A DNA stretch of 64,000 bases from Nannobrachium achirus (GCA_963921795.1 OY997661.1:41735466-41799465); one strand, 5' to 3'. Shown: positions 1 through 13,383, counted from the stretch's first letter. A program made the numbers and translations. The notes: generated by a model not told the origin, from the sequence alone.

Positions 1-406
1 ATAATAAGCATGTCAGTACATCAACAGCAATACAACAAATGCATAGGAATATCAATCTAGAAAAAACAATAATATGGGTAGACCACGCAGCAGCAAAAAT
101 ACCTAAAAATGTTATCTAGCTTCACGTGTGAAGTGCTATGGGTTTAGGTGGAGTCTGTTCACTGGTACAAGGACAACCAAAGGGAATCCTAGTAAGCTGC
201 TATTCAGTTTTTTTTACACAGGAAACCTTTATGTATCTCATATAACGTTGAATGACAGACGGATAGAACACAGTACTATGCAGAGGATAACATCAGCGAC
301 ATAAATTCTGAGCTCTTTATGGCAGAAGGATGAGACTTGCATTTCCAAGCTTGGACAAGAGTTCAAAACTTTCAATCCCTATCTGTGTGTATCAGATTTG
401 GATTTG

Positions 407-483
407 GGGCTTTAAAGGGATAGTTCACTTAATAGATGGCTTTCTTTTCTCTATCGATTACTCACACCATGGAGACTTGAATT
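407..483 (+). repeat. MITE end, AAAGGGATAGTTCAC type
   Basis: The stretch carries a typical fish MITE terminus and internal ATCGATTAC...CACCATGGAGA. Its mirror image occurs at 2305-2377, with obsl1 exon 18 between them. Confidence 0.6.
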
Positions 484-532
484 CATGGATATTCTCTTGT
501 ATTTGTCACATTCCTATGCCAATAATTTGATT

Positions 533-709
533 GCGATGCGTTGTGAGCTTGTAGATCGGCTATGTCCACTATAAATGTCTAAAGAATAAAGTTATTAAAT
601 ATGCCAGTCATTTATTTAGGTTATTTGTTATATCTGCCCTGTGCAACTTCAAAGCCAAACAGAAATGTAGTTTTTATTCATATGTTCCAGTGTTCAGACA
701 AAAACACAA
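533..709 (-). mobile_element. hAT-like element, left part
   Basis: The block is the reverse complement of the interior of the element at 7171-7625 (CTGCCCTGTGCAACTTCAAAG region). It opens with half of the recurrent palindrome (GTGAGCTTGTAGATCGGC). The element is interrupted by the MITE at 710-911 and resumes at 912-963. Confidence 0.6.
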
Positions 710-911
710 TTAAAGGCCCACTTCACCTCTGGGACAACCAGATCTTATTTTATTGTTGTTTGGGACACGATCAATACAATCGAGTTATTTCTTGTGTTCA
801 ATCTGTGTTTTGAGATATTTTAGTATTTCAGCATGACTAGTGATGCATTTTGCATCATATGATGCAGCATGATGCGAAATAAGATCTGGTTGTCCCAGAG
901 GTGAAGGGGGC
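710..911. mobile_element. hairpin MITE with TTAA end
   Basis: Left arm CTTCACCTCTGGGACAACC and its inverse near 885-905 flank a divergent centre. The compact version at 58056-58188 has clean TTAA ends, so this is a piggyBac-like MITE. Confidence 0.65.
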
Positions 912-963
912 AATTATTTGTGTGACAATTAATCGTCATGTAAAATGTCATAATCGTGACAGC
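912..963. mobile_element. hAT-like element, right terminus
   Basis: The segment ATTAATCGTCATG...ATCGTGACAGCC matches the terminus of the element at 7171-7625. It stops 10 bp short of the exon 18 donor. Confidence 0.6.
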
Positions 964-974
964 CCCACACTCAC

Positions 975-1244
975 CTTGCACCTTGAGGCTGGCCTTGCTC
1001 ATTGTCCCCTCCGCCTCGGCCGTGATCTTGGAGTTGTCCACCAACTGGCACTTCTTGATCACCAGCGTGTGGCACAGGCCGTTCTGCGACACCAGGAAGC
1101 GGTCGCCGAGGGCGACGGGCTCGTTGTCCATGAGCCACTGCAGCTGGACGTCGTCAGGGGAGACCACGCACTTGAAGGTGGCGTCCTCGCCCTCCAGGAC
1201 CGTGGTGTTGTGGAGCTCGGTGAGGAACTCCACCACCCGAGGCA
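975..1244 (-). CDS. obsl1: obsl1 exon 18: Ig17, last exon in window
   Basis: A 270-bp phase 1-1 exon, residues 1690-1779. FKCVVSPDD supplies the first Cys; the F strand ITAEAEGTM lacks the second. The block KKCQLVD resembles GCQLGD of human OBSL1. The acceptor is TTTCTCGCAG|TG and the donor CAAG|GTGAGT. The exon leaves in phase 1, so the coding region continues left of position 1. Confidence 0.91.
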
Positions 1245-4200
1245 CTGCGAGAAACACGGGTGCATAAGCAAGGTAAATAGGACAGGGGTTCCCAAACTTT
1301 TTTGTCTCAGGGCATCCCATAAATATTGTTTTAATCCGAGGCACCCCTACATTATAATTTTCACTCCCAGCACCTTATATTTATAGCATATCGTCGTTGT
1401 CGGGTGGAAACCGTCCAAAACCGTTCGTTTTTTATTTATCATCTATAAAATGCAATAAACTAATGAAAACAGCAGATCAGTGATGATATTTTAGTGATTA
1501 TGTTGCAAGGAAAACATTGAGATAATAGTCATTTTGGTTAGAACTGACTGAAAATAACTTTGTACTTCAAGTTTTAAATGATACTAAATATTTTTTCAAG
1601 TGTCCAAATAAATTCCAAATATTATCTAATTATCTCGCGGCACCCCTGGACTGCCATCACGCCACCCCAGGGAAAACCCCTGAAATAGGAGGTAAAAACA
1701 CCAACATCATTTTAGCTATGTCGCAATTCCAACCGGCAGATTTGTCGCACCATGGGTGCCAAACTGCAGCCGGAAGTTCGGTAGAATGCACTGGAGTCAG
1801 TGGAAGCCTGTGGAGCAGCCTGGAAGCAGCTCATGAATAAACACTGTGTCCGAACAATTGAGACCTTTATAACATACTCGGCTCAGGAAAATAAAATAAG
1901 ACATGTCACACTTTTATTTCTGCTGTGTTGATTTTCGATGTGTGCACTGTCTGTATCTAAAGATCAAAAAGTATGTTTGTAAAACGTGCCAAATATCGCG
2001 AGATTATCCACCGTCTGGGAACCAAATCTCGCGATACTTCGGAGACAGAAATGATTATTATTTACTGTTATTAATATTATTCCATTATGTACTGTGCACA
2101 TCGAAAAGCGATTGTAAAAATACCTTTGATATTTTCTATCTATCTATCTATCCTTTTTTTTTTTTTTTTTTTTTTCTAATACAATAATTTCATTACAATA
2201 AATGTACCCCCATTGATTCCGGAAGGGGTCCTAAGACATTATTGTCTTTGTCATTTTGTCTTAGGAATGCGAAAAATCCAAAGAAATATAATATACATAC
2301 GTATTATTGAACTCAACTCTCCATGGTGTAATCAATAGAAAAAAAGTCATTGTGGGGGTGAACTACTCCTTTCATTAGTGGCCAAGGCCACGAAGTGGCA
2401 ATGCCTTGGCCACTCATTGTTATTGGACTTCATCACTATTATCATTATTATTCCGCCACTTTTTCTCTAGCGGCTAGACCGTGCAGTCGCTTTTTACGAA
2501 ACTCGGCAGTATGGCAGAGGACTATGCCAAACGGCTAAAACGCGAAGCTCGCAACAATCGGCCAAAGGGTGGCGCTGTAGGAAGCCTTTGAAAAATGCCA
2601 ACTTTGAACTGGTGTAGCTCATGCCCTGTTTCAGGTACAGCAATGAAACCTGTATACACTTATGCGTCTCCTCATGCCGAACAACTTTTACGCTCTGACT
2701 TTTGACCTTTGACCTTTACTTCTCCCACAATTTTGAATTATATGAAAAACAGTAAAAATGTATCTCCTCCTGGGATTTTCGCGTAACGTGCGCGAAACTA
2801 TTTTTACATGAACTTTGGACCAATACGGTCTGCGAAGTTAGGCGGATTTTCTTTAAAGCGAAACATTATTTTTTAATAATTCACTCAATGTTGCAGTTTT
2901 ATGCAAATTATTCTTCTGCCTCTAAATCATACATGTAAAGTGACACGTTCATGGCATTTGGCAAATATGTAGAGGGTTAGTCCAAATATCACTGAAAGCA
3001 ATCTTACTCCAATTGGCCAAAGGGGGGCGCTATACGAAGCGTTTGAAAACTCAAACTTTAAAGGGGAATAAGTCATGCCTCGTTTCGTTTGAAGACATGC
3101 AACTTGCTTACACGCGTGCCTTGACTCAAGCAGAAGACATCTGTGTCTTTGTTAAGTAAGCTGCGCCCTTAGATTTTCCGCCATTTTGAGCAGTTTGTAA
3201 AACACTTAAACCCGCTTTTATTCCGGAACTTTCGCGTCACGTGCACGGAACTTTTTTTACATGAACTTTGGACCAATATCTAAAGATCTGTCAGATCAGA
3301 TTTTTTTTAAATTGAAACATGCTTTTTTAATAATTCAATGAATATTGCAAGTATTATGCAAATTATTCTTCTGCCTCTAAAACATACATGCAAAGTAAAA
3401 TTTTCATGATGAACTACTGTAGAGGGTTAGTCCAAATATCACTGAAACCAATCTTACCCCAATTGGCCAAAGGGGGGCGCTATATCATTTTGAAAGAAGG
3501 CGTCAAGTACATTACATGAAACTTTTTCTTTTTTCTTTTCTTTTTTTTCAAAATTGACAGGTCCATTATGTGTGACTGCCATAGTGTAGTGGTCAGTGCC
3601 TGTGCCTGGTATACGGATGGTTGTCAGTTCAAACCCCACATCGGGTTGAGTTGATGTTAACATCCTGGAAGCCCATGGCATGTGCATTGTCAAACTCTTT
3701 AATGTTGACACGTCTGATCTAACTCCAGATCACGTTCATGTTTAAAATGAGCCCCACAACTACTGTAGATTTACATGAAACTTTTTCTTTTTTCTTTTCT
3801 TTTTTTTTTTTAAATGACAGGTCCATCATGTGTGACTGCCGTAGTGTAGTGGTCAGTGCCTGTGCCTGGTATACGGATGGTTAGCAGTTCAAATCCCACA
3901 TTGGGTTGAGTTGATGTTAACATCCTGGATGCCCATGGCATGTGCATATGTCAAACTCACCCCAAGCCTCCAAAATATAAAAAATAAATCAATAAAATCA
4001 AGGCACTCAGCCTACATAGACTTTTTTTTTTAAAACAAACATGGTTAATAGATCCTGTGGCTGCCTAGTGTAGTGGTCAGGGCATATGCCTTTCATGCAG
4101 AAGGTCGTTGGATCGAATCTCGCCTGGGGTTTATAAGCATAAAACCATGACATTTGGTAGACTTTACAGTTTGGTTCCTTGAACAATGTCTGATATGGAG

Positions 4201-7200
4201 CCTTCCTAAAAATGTCCCCCAACCCCCCTTGATGCGTATTTGAATATCCGCCATTACTAAATAATGTATTATGCATCATAAATCCTGAAACAAGCATTAT
4301 AATACAAACTGTCATGTCTACACCTATGTTGTGATTTCCAAGGATTGCAATGATATCATGTACCAGCTCAGTGGCCTAGTGGTTTGAGTGTCGGCCCTAA
4401 GACTGGGAGATCCGGGTTCAAACCTGGGTTGTGTCATACCAAAGATTCTAAAAAATGGGACCCAGTGCCTCCCTGCTTGAAACTCAGCATCAAGGGTTGG
4501 ATTGGGAGTAACTCCCTGCGACATACTAGCAAAATGCTTCAAATCCCGCATGCAGCGTCCGATTGCCGTGAAAGGCCCAAGAACACGTGGCACCCTTTTC
4601 ACTTTGGCCTATTATAGTAGGCCAAAAAAAAACCTACCTGACCTGCCGGAGTCCTGTTCGGAAGAACACTGCTTCTAGTTTTTCTTTGATATTCTTCTTT
4701 GCTTTCCCTTGATGCCTTTTTTCTTTCCTGCTTTTTATGCCTTGGCCACTTTATCGCTGCTTGCAGCTATATTTTGATTTATTATAAAGTGCATTTCTTC
4801 TACTTACACTCCACTCTCAGCTTGGCCACGGTCCTGTCGTCTCTGGACTCGCAGGCGTATTCCCCCTGGTCCTCCTTGGTCAGCCGGTGGATGGTCAGAC
4901 TCCGCTCCACGCCGTCGGCGCGGATGGTGAAGCGCCGGCTCGGCGCCACCTCCACGCCGTTCCGCAGCCACTGCACGTCGGCCTTGGGCTTGCCCACCTC
5001 GCAGCGGAGGGTCACCATGCCGTCGGCGTGGGCCGTCGTGTCCTCAAGCGGCTTCACAAACTTGATCCTCATCTCTGCAACGGAAGCGATCGAAGTAGAT
5101 GTAAAAGGTAGGGTAAGTTGATTTCACTTAAGTTTCAGTTTTCATGTGTGTGATGTGTGCGCAATTTGGAATCACACCACAGCTCTAGGCGGAGCCGCTC
5201 ATTTCACCAATGTCGGCAGGCAGGGTTAGGTTTAGGCATAGTTTTACTGAAGTTATGTTTAGATTTAGGCATAGTTTTACTGAGGTTAGGTTTAGGCATA
5301 GTTTTACTGAGCTTGTAGATCGGCTATTTCCGGCAAAGAGCTTTGGTGTAGAGGGGAAAAAGAGCAGACTAAGTACAGAGTGAAAGGTCAAGTTTATTAA
5401 GTACTGACGGTTCAAGTGGTTAAATATCTGCAAACACAAATTGACACGAATCCAAAATACACCGACGACTGCGCTGTCAAACAATGAAACCATATGGAAT
5501 CTATGATAAGGCCGTGGGGGTCCCTGCTTCATCTCTCTCTCAAGGGGTCCCTTGGCCTGAAAACGCTGAAGACCCCCTGTTGTAAACGAGTCTTACCTTT
5601 GACCAACAGGCTGAAGTGGATAGTGTCGGTGTTGACGTCGCAGGTGTACTCTCCGGCGTCGGAGCGTCTCAGCGGCTCGATGGTCAGCGTGCGCGTGTGG
5701 CCCACCATGCTCGTGTGGAAGCGGTCCCCCTCCACCTGGGTCCAGTCTTTGAGCCAGCGCACCATGGCCCAGTCCTTGGACACCAGTCCTGACAAGGTGA
5801 CGCTCTCTGCCTCGTACCCCGTCACCACCACGTCCTCTTGCTTGTTCACGAAGGTGATTGGAGGCTCTTTGACCAATAGGGAAAGAGAGAGTCTAATCAG
5901 CAATAGAGCAGGGTTCCCCAATTCATTTTCCCCAAGGGCTGAATCATGTCTAGGGTACCAAGCCGAGGGCCACAACATTGCAGGGGGCGGCGGCGGCGTT
6001 CCCGCTACTCAATCGACAGTTCGGATATCTTCGTTGTCGGGTGGAAATCTTGTATGTCCAAAACCGTTTGTTTTGCATTTATCATTTTAAAAATTATTTA
6101 AACTAGTGAAAACAGCCGATCTACAAGCACACAACGCCTCGCACCGCGAGGCGTTGTGTGCTTGTAGATCTGCTGTTTTCACTCCTTTTGTGCGAAGGCC
6201 TTGTATGATTTGCGAAAGAACGTACACATTTGGAGATACGAGATTTCCACCCGACAATGACGATATACTAGTGTTGTTGCTGCTCTTATACCACCATTAT
6301 TACTAGGGTTGGTGGGGGCCTGACAGTAGCCCCCCGCGGGCCGCAAATGGCCCGCAGGCTGCCTATTGGGGAACCCTGCAATAGCAGCAGAAGTGGTTTC
6401 CTGGTCCCATTAAAAGAAATCGCCCATTCATTTTCCCCATAGACTTAAACAGAAATATTTATAACAATTATGTTAAGCCTAGAACCAAGCCATCCAGGAT
6501 GGCAGTGAATCATGACCATGAAACCTTTGAACCGATATAAATGTATATTTAATTTTTATATTTAATTATTTGATATACTACATTTAACCCTTTGTTTAGC
6601 GATGTTCAAAATGATACGATACGCTTCACGATACATGGTTAACGATACGATACATGGACGATATTGGTTCATTCATGGCGATACGATTCGATTCAATGAT
6701 TTAAAATCAATAGTAATTATGAAATCTGTGTAAAACGTATAAAAAATCTATTATGGCAGTAAATGCTGTGATTATCTAGCAAATACATGGACATTATATT
6801 TCAACACATATGGACAAAGCCACCAGCCACCTTGACATAAACACAGAGATTACATACGGTACATTTATCAATAGACCAAGAGTAGCTATATGGAATGGAA
6901 AGGTAATTAGACCCCTATTTTTCATTTTCCCTCTTAAAATTGCCAAATACAAGGCACAAATACTTAGTTTCCATACAATCAATTATTTGCATTGCAAAAC
7001 GATTCGATACCGATTACCCCATTTTATTGAGATGACAAAATTATAGTCCTGCATTAAATCAGATTAGATTACTGTTTTGTAAGTAAATGATTCAGGATGG
7101 GCAATAGTTGCAGTATTATTCGATAAGACTTTTAACATTCACACCAGGAACCGTATTTGAATGAAATTTGTAGGGCTGTCACGATTAGGACATTTTACAT

Positions 7201-10200
7201 GACGATTAATTGTCACTCAAATAATTGCGATTAACGATTTCATTGTGTTTCTGTCATTGACAATTACAGTACATTCCTGTTTGGCTTGTAGGCTTTGAAG
7301 TTGTACATGGCAGATATGACACATACAGTAACCTAAATATACAAAGAAATGACTTACATATTTGACAACTTTATACTTGAAAAAGAAACTCGATAGTGGA
7401 AATAGCTGATCTACAAGCTCACGACGCGTTGTGAGCTTGTAGATCTGCTATTTCCACTATTTCAGCAAATGTTTGAAAATATGATAATTTTTCAACATGT
7501 AAACGATCATGACGATTATGACAAAATAATTGCAATTATGTCAAATAACTGCAATTATGTCAAATAATTGCAATTATGTCAAATAATGGCGATTAGACGA
7601 TTATGTAATAATTGTGACAGACCTATAAACTTGTCTTCTCAACCCCAGGCTCAGTACCTTGAATCCTAACGATGATCGTCATCTTGTCGTCCCCCGTGTC
7701 GCACACGTACTTCCCGGAGTCCGAGGACTGGACGTTACAGATCATGATCCTTCTGAGAGTGCCGCGGCTTTCGATGGTGGCGCGATCGTCGCTGGTCAGC
7801 AGCGTGTCGTCGCGGTACCACTGGAGGGGAGCGTTGGCCCGCGAGACCTCGCAGGCCAAGATCAGATCCTCACCAGCCATCATCTCCTGGAATTCGGAGT
7901 CGCCCGAGTTCCCCACGATGGTTACCGGGGGCTCTGGGGGGGTGAGAGGGTTTTTAGGACATGATGCACATTATTTAGCATTATTGTGTCCAATTTAATC
8001 AACACTGATCGATTGTTATTGTCATACACTTTTGTTGGTGCTGTCCTGCTTTAAGACATTATAGTAATAATAATGCAAAATGCATGTATCATATATTTAT
8101 CGACACAGTACAATGTGTTTCAGAACAAGTCTTAAAGGACAACTCCGCCTTTAAGGGATATGGGGGGGGGATTTTATTGTCTAATCAGGCTTTTATGAAC
8201 ACCCTGAACAGTTTTAATTTGCTTGATTCAATATTTAGATATTTAATATAAATGTTACCAGGCTTTTCAGGCCCAGGGCCTCTCCCCACACACGCATTGT
8301 AACTTCAGTTATCGAAAAAACACGGCCTGCTCATGTATTAGGAGGGTAGTATGAGTCACCATAATGGGTGTTTTTAATGAATCTATCATGGTTAAAATGA
8401 AGTTTGAAGTTACAATGGGTGTGTGTGGAGAAAAGCCCATAAGGTGTTTCCCTGTTGAAAGTGGAATATCCCTTTAAATAACCTCTAGGCTCATTTTCCT
8501 ACTTATATTGATCCAAAATTACTGTCCATGGGGTCTATTGGGTAGAAATGCCCCTGTTGTCCAGTTTCCACAGCAGAAACCAGTAGCCCTCATAGCATAG
8601 AGTGGAGCCCATAAGCCTATGGCTTTTACACTATTTGTTGCAGTCGAAAGTGATTTTTTCTTCTCGTCCATGCCTTGGTTGTCCCACACAAGCCACCACA
8701 GTCTCATAAATCATGTTTTGGGGTGAGCATTCGGCACAACAGCCACGTCTTTTCAGGGAACTGGCAAAACACATAACAGCCTAACATCTGTTTAGCAGAG
8801 TGTGGCAGCTTGTGTGGGACAACGATGGCATGGATGCGTGTGTAATGGCAACTACTGTAACAACACATTGAGAAAAGAAAAAACACCAATAGCGTAAAAG
8901 CGATAGGCTTATGGGCTCCAATCTATGCTATGAGAGCTGCTGGGTTCTGCTGGGGAAACAGGACAACAGGGGCATTTCTGCCTAATAGACCCCATGGACA
9001 GTCATTTGGGATCAGTAGGACAATGAACCTAGATGTTATTTAGGGCAGAGTTGTCCTTTAAGTTAGGGGTCTTCAACAGGGTTCCAGGACCCCTAAGGGG
9101 TCCTCAGAGTTACTACAGGGGGTCCTCCAAATCTGTGTATGATAGAAACCTTTTTTTTCCCTCCTTTTTTATATTAACCACTTGAACCCTAGCGTCCATA
9201 TTCGGAGAACTTTAGCCAAAAATAGCAGATCTACAAGCTCACTGCGAGGCGCTGTGAGCTTGTAGATCGGCTATTTTTAGCAAAGAGCTTTGGTGTAGAG
9301 GGGAAAAAGAACAGACTAAGTAAGAGTGAAAGGTCAAGTTTTTTAAGTATTGACGGTTCAAGTGGTCAAATATCTGAAAACACAAATTGACATGATCCAA
9401 AACACACTGATGATCGTGCTGTCAAACGACAAAACTATATGGAATCTATTAACAGGTTGCGGGGGGTCCCTGCTTCATCTCTCTCTCAACTAAGGGGTCC
9501 CTGATTCATCTCTCTCTCAGTCTCAACTAAGGGGTCCTTGGCCTAAAAACGTTGAAGACCCCTGCTTTAAGTCAAAGCATAAGCCACAAGTGATGTAAAA
9601 TCACCACTGGCTGAATGGGTTTACCTTCTACGGTGACATGGAAGATGACGTTATCGTCGCCCACATCCAGCAGGTACTCTCCCGAGTCCCCCAGCTCGGC
9701 GTTGAGGATGATCAGCGAGCGGAAGGCGCCTTCCTCCTCCTCGCAGAACCTCTCGTCGTCCTCGACGCGCTGGCCGTCTTTGAACCACTTGGTGGCGGCG
9801 GCGGTGGCCCTGGACAGCTCACACTCCAGCTCGATGTCGCCAGAGACCAGCACCTTCACGTCTGTCTTCAGCTCTGCCTTCCCCACAATCTTCACCGGTG
9901 GCTCTGATGGATACAGAAGTGGGAAAAATGTCAACTCGTTATATGATAGCCGTAGAATGAAATATTGAATGGATAACTCTCGTGAATTATGTTAAATTTT
10001 AATATCATTAGACCACATTCAATTGAACCACGTTTTTATCATGCTGTGGGCGAAAGAGGCTAGCCTTCTACAAGTGTGTATATACGTGTGTATATATACA
10101 GTATATATATATATATATATATATGTTACAGGATGTTTGAGACGCCAGGACGTTCATTGCAAGAGCGCTTGTTTTGTCGTTCACCACACACCAATCACCA

Positions 10201-13200
10201 CCAGGTGGCGACGAAAGCCATTCAAAAGTGAAGGCGCCGACGTCACTCATTTGCGACTCCATATGCGACTCTATTTACTAGCCTAGCCTAGCCTAGCTTA
10301 GCCATTAGCTCCATCGTAGACAGGGCGTTTATCGTGGGCTTGCCCAGGCCTTACGGCCTGGGCATAAATATAACGATTGCATTCACCACGGCTTCGTAAC
10401 TCGCGCGGCGCTCCGCCGGCCACGCGGCCCTGGCCCGCTCTTCGCGGCCACTCGCGCCTGCGGCGCTCGGGGGCGAAGAGCAGGACCAAGGACCGCTGGC
10501 CTTCGCGCCGCTTGCAGTGTCGCTGTTCCGCCCCGTGCAAGCACGACGAGCGCTCCGCGTCTCGAACGTTCTGTTTCTCTAACAAACCGTGACATATATA
10601 TATATATCCCGATTTAGGGAGTCTTTACTGGTACACTTGAAACACAATTGTATACATAAATATACCAGTAAGACTCTTAAATTGGGAGATAAGTGTCTGT
10701 CAGGTCGCATACACAAACTTTGGAAGGCAATGGTAGCCAATCAGGAGGGAATATGGGAAATGGGACAGATCCATGTTGATGACATGACTGTAGAGATACT
10801 GTGTACCGCTTTGCGTGATTTTAGGGCAAAATCTGTAGGAGCAGTGTCCAAAAATTTGTTTAAAAAAAATCGGCCAGATGGTGGCGCTAGATGGGACAGA
10901 TGCATTTTGATGACAAGACTGTAGAGATACTGTGTACCGGTTTGCGTGATTTACGGGCAAAATCTGTAGGAGCAGTGTCCAAAAATGTGTCTTGCAAGAA
11001 TTGGCCTCATGGTGGCGCTAGAAGAGGGTCATGTGAGAAATGACGGGCGGGGGTTGTGGTTTGGCAGCCAAGGAGTGTGTGTGCAAAGTTTGGCATGGAT
11101 CGGGGCAACGGTGGCGAAGATATGAGTAGGGGAAAAGTGTGACGTGTGACGTACTGTAGTAACTGTCTACGACCTGACGGTCACAACAATATAAGTTGTA
11201 GCCCCACGGGGGGTGGGGCTGCTCCATCTCCCTGTCAGTTTGGGGGTCCCTGGCCTCTGTTTTAACCCATTTAGGCCTAGGATTATTGACTACTTTAACT
11301 ATTGAAAAATAGCAGATATATGCGAGCTTGTAGATCTGCTATTTTTGAAAAAGTCATGAAAATGTGTGCAAATCTTTGAATATATGTATTTTCAAAGCGA
11401 ACGTTTGTAACTCATATTTTGCTTCTGGGTGGTCCCTGGAACTAGATATTTTGAAATGGGGGTCCGTGGCCAAATAAATATCATTTTGGGGGTCCTTCAC
11501 ATGAAAAAGTTTGAGAACCACTGACATAGTAGTCTCTCAAGAACAGACTTACGGAGCTCCAGTTAAGTGAAAAGGACCTTTTCTTTGACGATGTCTGGCC
11601 AGATTGCTGACATAGTTCTTCCAAAAAATCTTAGAAGGATTCAAAAGACACTTATAGAATCGGGTCAAAATTCTAATTTTCAAGATTTTTCAAAAATATC
11701 AGATCTACAAGCTCGCAGCGCAGCACTCGGTGCCACGCTGTGAGCTTGTATATCTGCAGTTTTTTAAATTTATATTTAAAGCATAAAATATTGCGTCATA
11801 ATGTGTTCAGGCCTAAATGGTTTTAAACATTACTAAATCACAAATGTCCTTACCGGAAACGTTGACCTGGAACTCCACCTTATCGTCCACCGCGTCGCAG
11901 GTGTACCTCCCAGAATCCCCGGGTGTAGGAGAGTGGATGGTCAGCCGACGGACGAGGCCGTCCTCCGTCATGGTGACGTTGCCGCCCCACTCCAGCTGTC
12001 TCCCGTCCACCCACCAGGTCACCACGGCGTTGGGCCGGGACACCTCGATCTCCAGCACCATGGGCTCACCGGCCAAGTGCACCATGTCGTCTGACACCGA
12101 TGTGGGGCGGGTAAGCTTCACGGGAACATCTAAAACAGGGAAGGAGATCAAGTGCAGGAATTAATGGTCATGATAAACAAAAGATAGTCATTTTAAAGGA
12201 CATATTTTAGATTGTAATTAGAGAAAAGAAAATATGAGTGTTAGAATGTTTTCATTTACAGCTTTCTATTGTTTTAGAGATTTTAGTAGTTTGATTTCAG
12301 TGGTTGGGGGCATGCGTACAAGTGGCAAAATATGTCATTTTAGACACAATAAGCCAGCAATTTCTTTGTTACTATTTACACCAGCCCCCATAAGTCACAT
12401 CTACCCATGAAAGATTGTGGTGCATCTTGGGAATGGGCTTATTGTGTCTAAAAAGACATATTTGTATGCATTCCCCGAACCTGGTATGCATTCCCCGAAC
12501 CTGGGTGCATGCATGCAAATCAAAATCGTTAAAATCACTCAAACGATAGAAAGAAGTAAATGAAAACATTTTAATACTCATCTTTTCTTTTCTCTAATTC
12601 TCTAAAATATGAAACCTTGTTTCAAAGTTGTCCTTTAAGAGTCACGTGTGCTTCATAAACGAGGTGCCTTCTGTTACAAATATTGCAGAATTATGTTACG
12701 ACCCCCAGTCTAGTCTTTGTCCCCGGGTAGCTCAGTCGGTAGAGCTCTCGCCTTTGTACCGCTAGGTCATGGGTTCGATTCCGGGCACCGCCAACTCCAG
12801 CGTATGAGTAGCACGGCTTAGCAAGTCGTGCGGCAAGTACTGGGAGCTGATGGTAGGTGTGGCGCTCCACCTCAGCAGTCCATCTCCCAGGGGTCTAGCG
12901 CATTGTAACGGGGACAGACTCCCGCGTGTTACCGGCTGATACCGACAATAAGCCACTCCCGACCTACTTGACTTGCCCAGTCTAGGGTTGGGGGAAGTAA
13001 CATAAAATGGAAAACAACAATGGTTTAAAATGGAATATATATTTATTACAAAGAAGGAAAGTAGATTTTTTTTCTGCATGCAATATTGTGAATTATCCAG
13101 CTGCACACACACACACACACACACACAACTAGTACTCTATCAATCAAGCTTTATATACAGTAGCACTTTTTACAGCGTGGCTCTGAAAGAGGCTAGGCAT

Positions 13201-13352
13201 CTGTCTGCAAGGCGAGGGTACAGTATTTACCCACTTAAGCCCTTAAACCTTATGTACCTCATTGTGTGACGAATAGCAAAGGTGACCAATCTAAATGACA
13301 AGTTCACAGTCTGTAGCTTCAATGTGTTTTTGTAAGCTTGACTGTAGAAGAA

Positions 13353-13383
<31 letters not shown>

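Larger units (their letters stand above)
2378..4790. repeat. mosaic repeat with GCCAAAGGGGGGCGC units and SINEs
   Basis: It opens AGTGGCCAAGGCCACGAAG and closes CTTGGCCACTTTATCGCTG. Units of roughly 450 bp share TTGGACCAATA, GCCAAAGG(G)GGCGCT and TTATTCTTCTGCCTCTAAA (2570, 3010, 3460). Four tRNA-like SINE segments lie inside. It ends about 20 bp from the exon 17 donor. Confidence 0.6.
5909..6378. mobile_element. hAT-like element containing the TCGTTGTCGGG module
   Basis: Termini are CAGGGTTCCCCAAT and ATTGGGGAACCCTG. Flanks CAATAGAG and CAATAGCA match at 6 of 8 bases. The inside holds the module at 6023-6267, which itself holds the palindrome at 6105-6183. A second copy lies at 47066-47480. 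Confidence 0.75.
11262..11826. mobile_element. TTAA-flanked MITE, AACCCATTTAGGCC type
   Basis: TTAACCCATTTAGGCCTAGG at the left, AGGCCTAAATGGTTTTAA at the right. It encloses GGTCCCTGGAACTA/GGGTCCGTGGCC sequence and two palindromes (11304, 11692). It ends about 27 bp from the exon 13 donor. Related copies are at 27393 and 37497. Confidence 0.75.

Noticed and set aside
901-1386. Long plus-strand open frames opposite the Ig exons (e.g. 901-1386, 9615-9968, 31885-32226, 40820-41239)
   Set aside because: They are antisense shadows of GC-rich minus-strand exons and carry no domain of their own; the minus-strand frames have splice sites and Ig/FN3 motifs.
10298-10595. Arginine-rich open frames on both strands
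   Set aside because: Overlapping frames on both strands reflect CG-rich composition; no domain and no splice signals.
12718-12795. tRNA genes at 3571, 4059, 4364, 12719, 31683 and 62262
   Set aside because: Internal promoter boxes are present but each continues into a SINE body, and the cloverleaf arms are imperfect.
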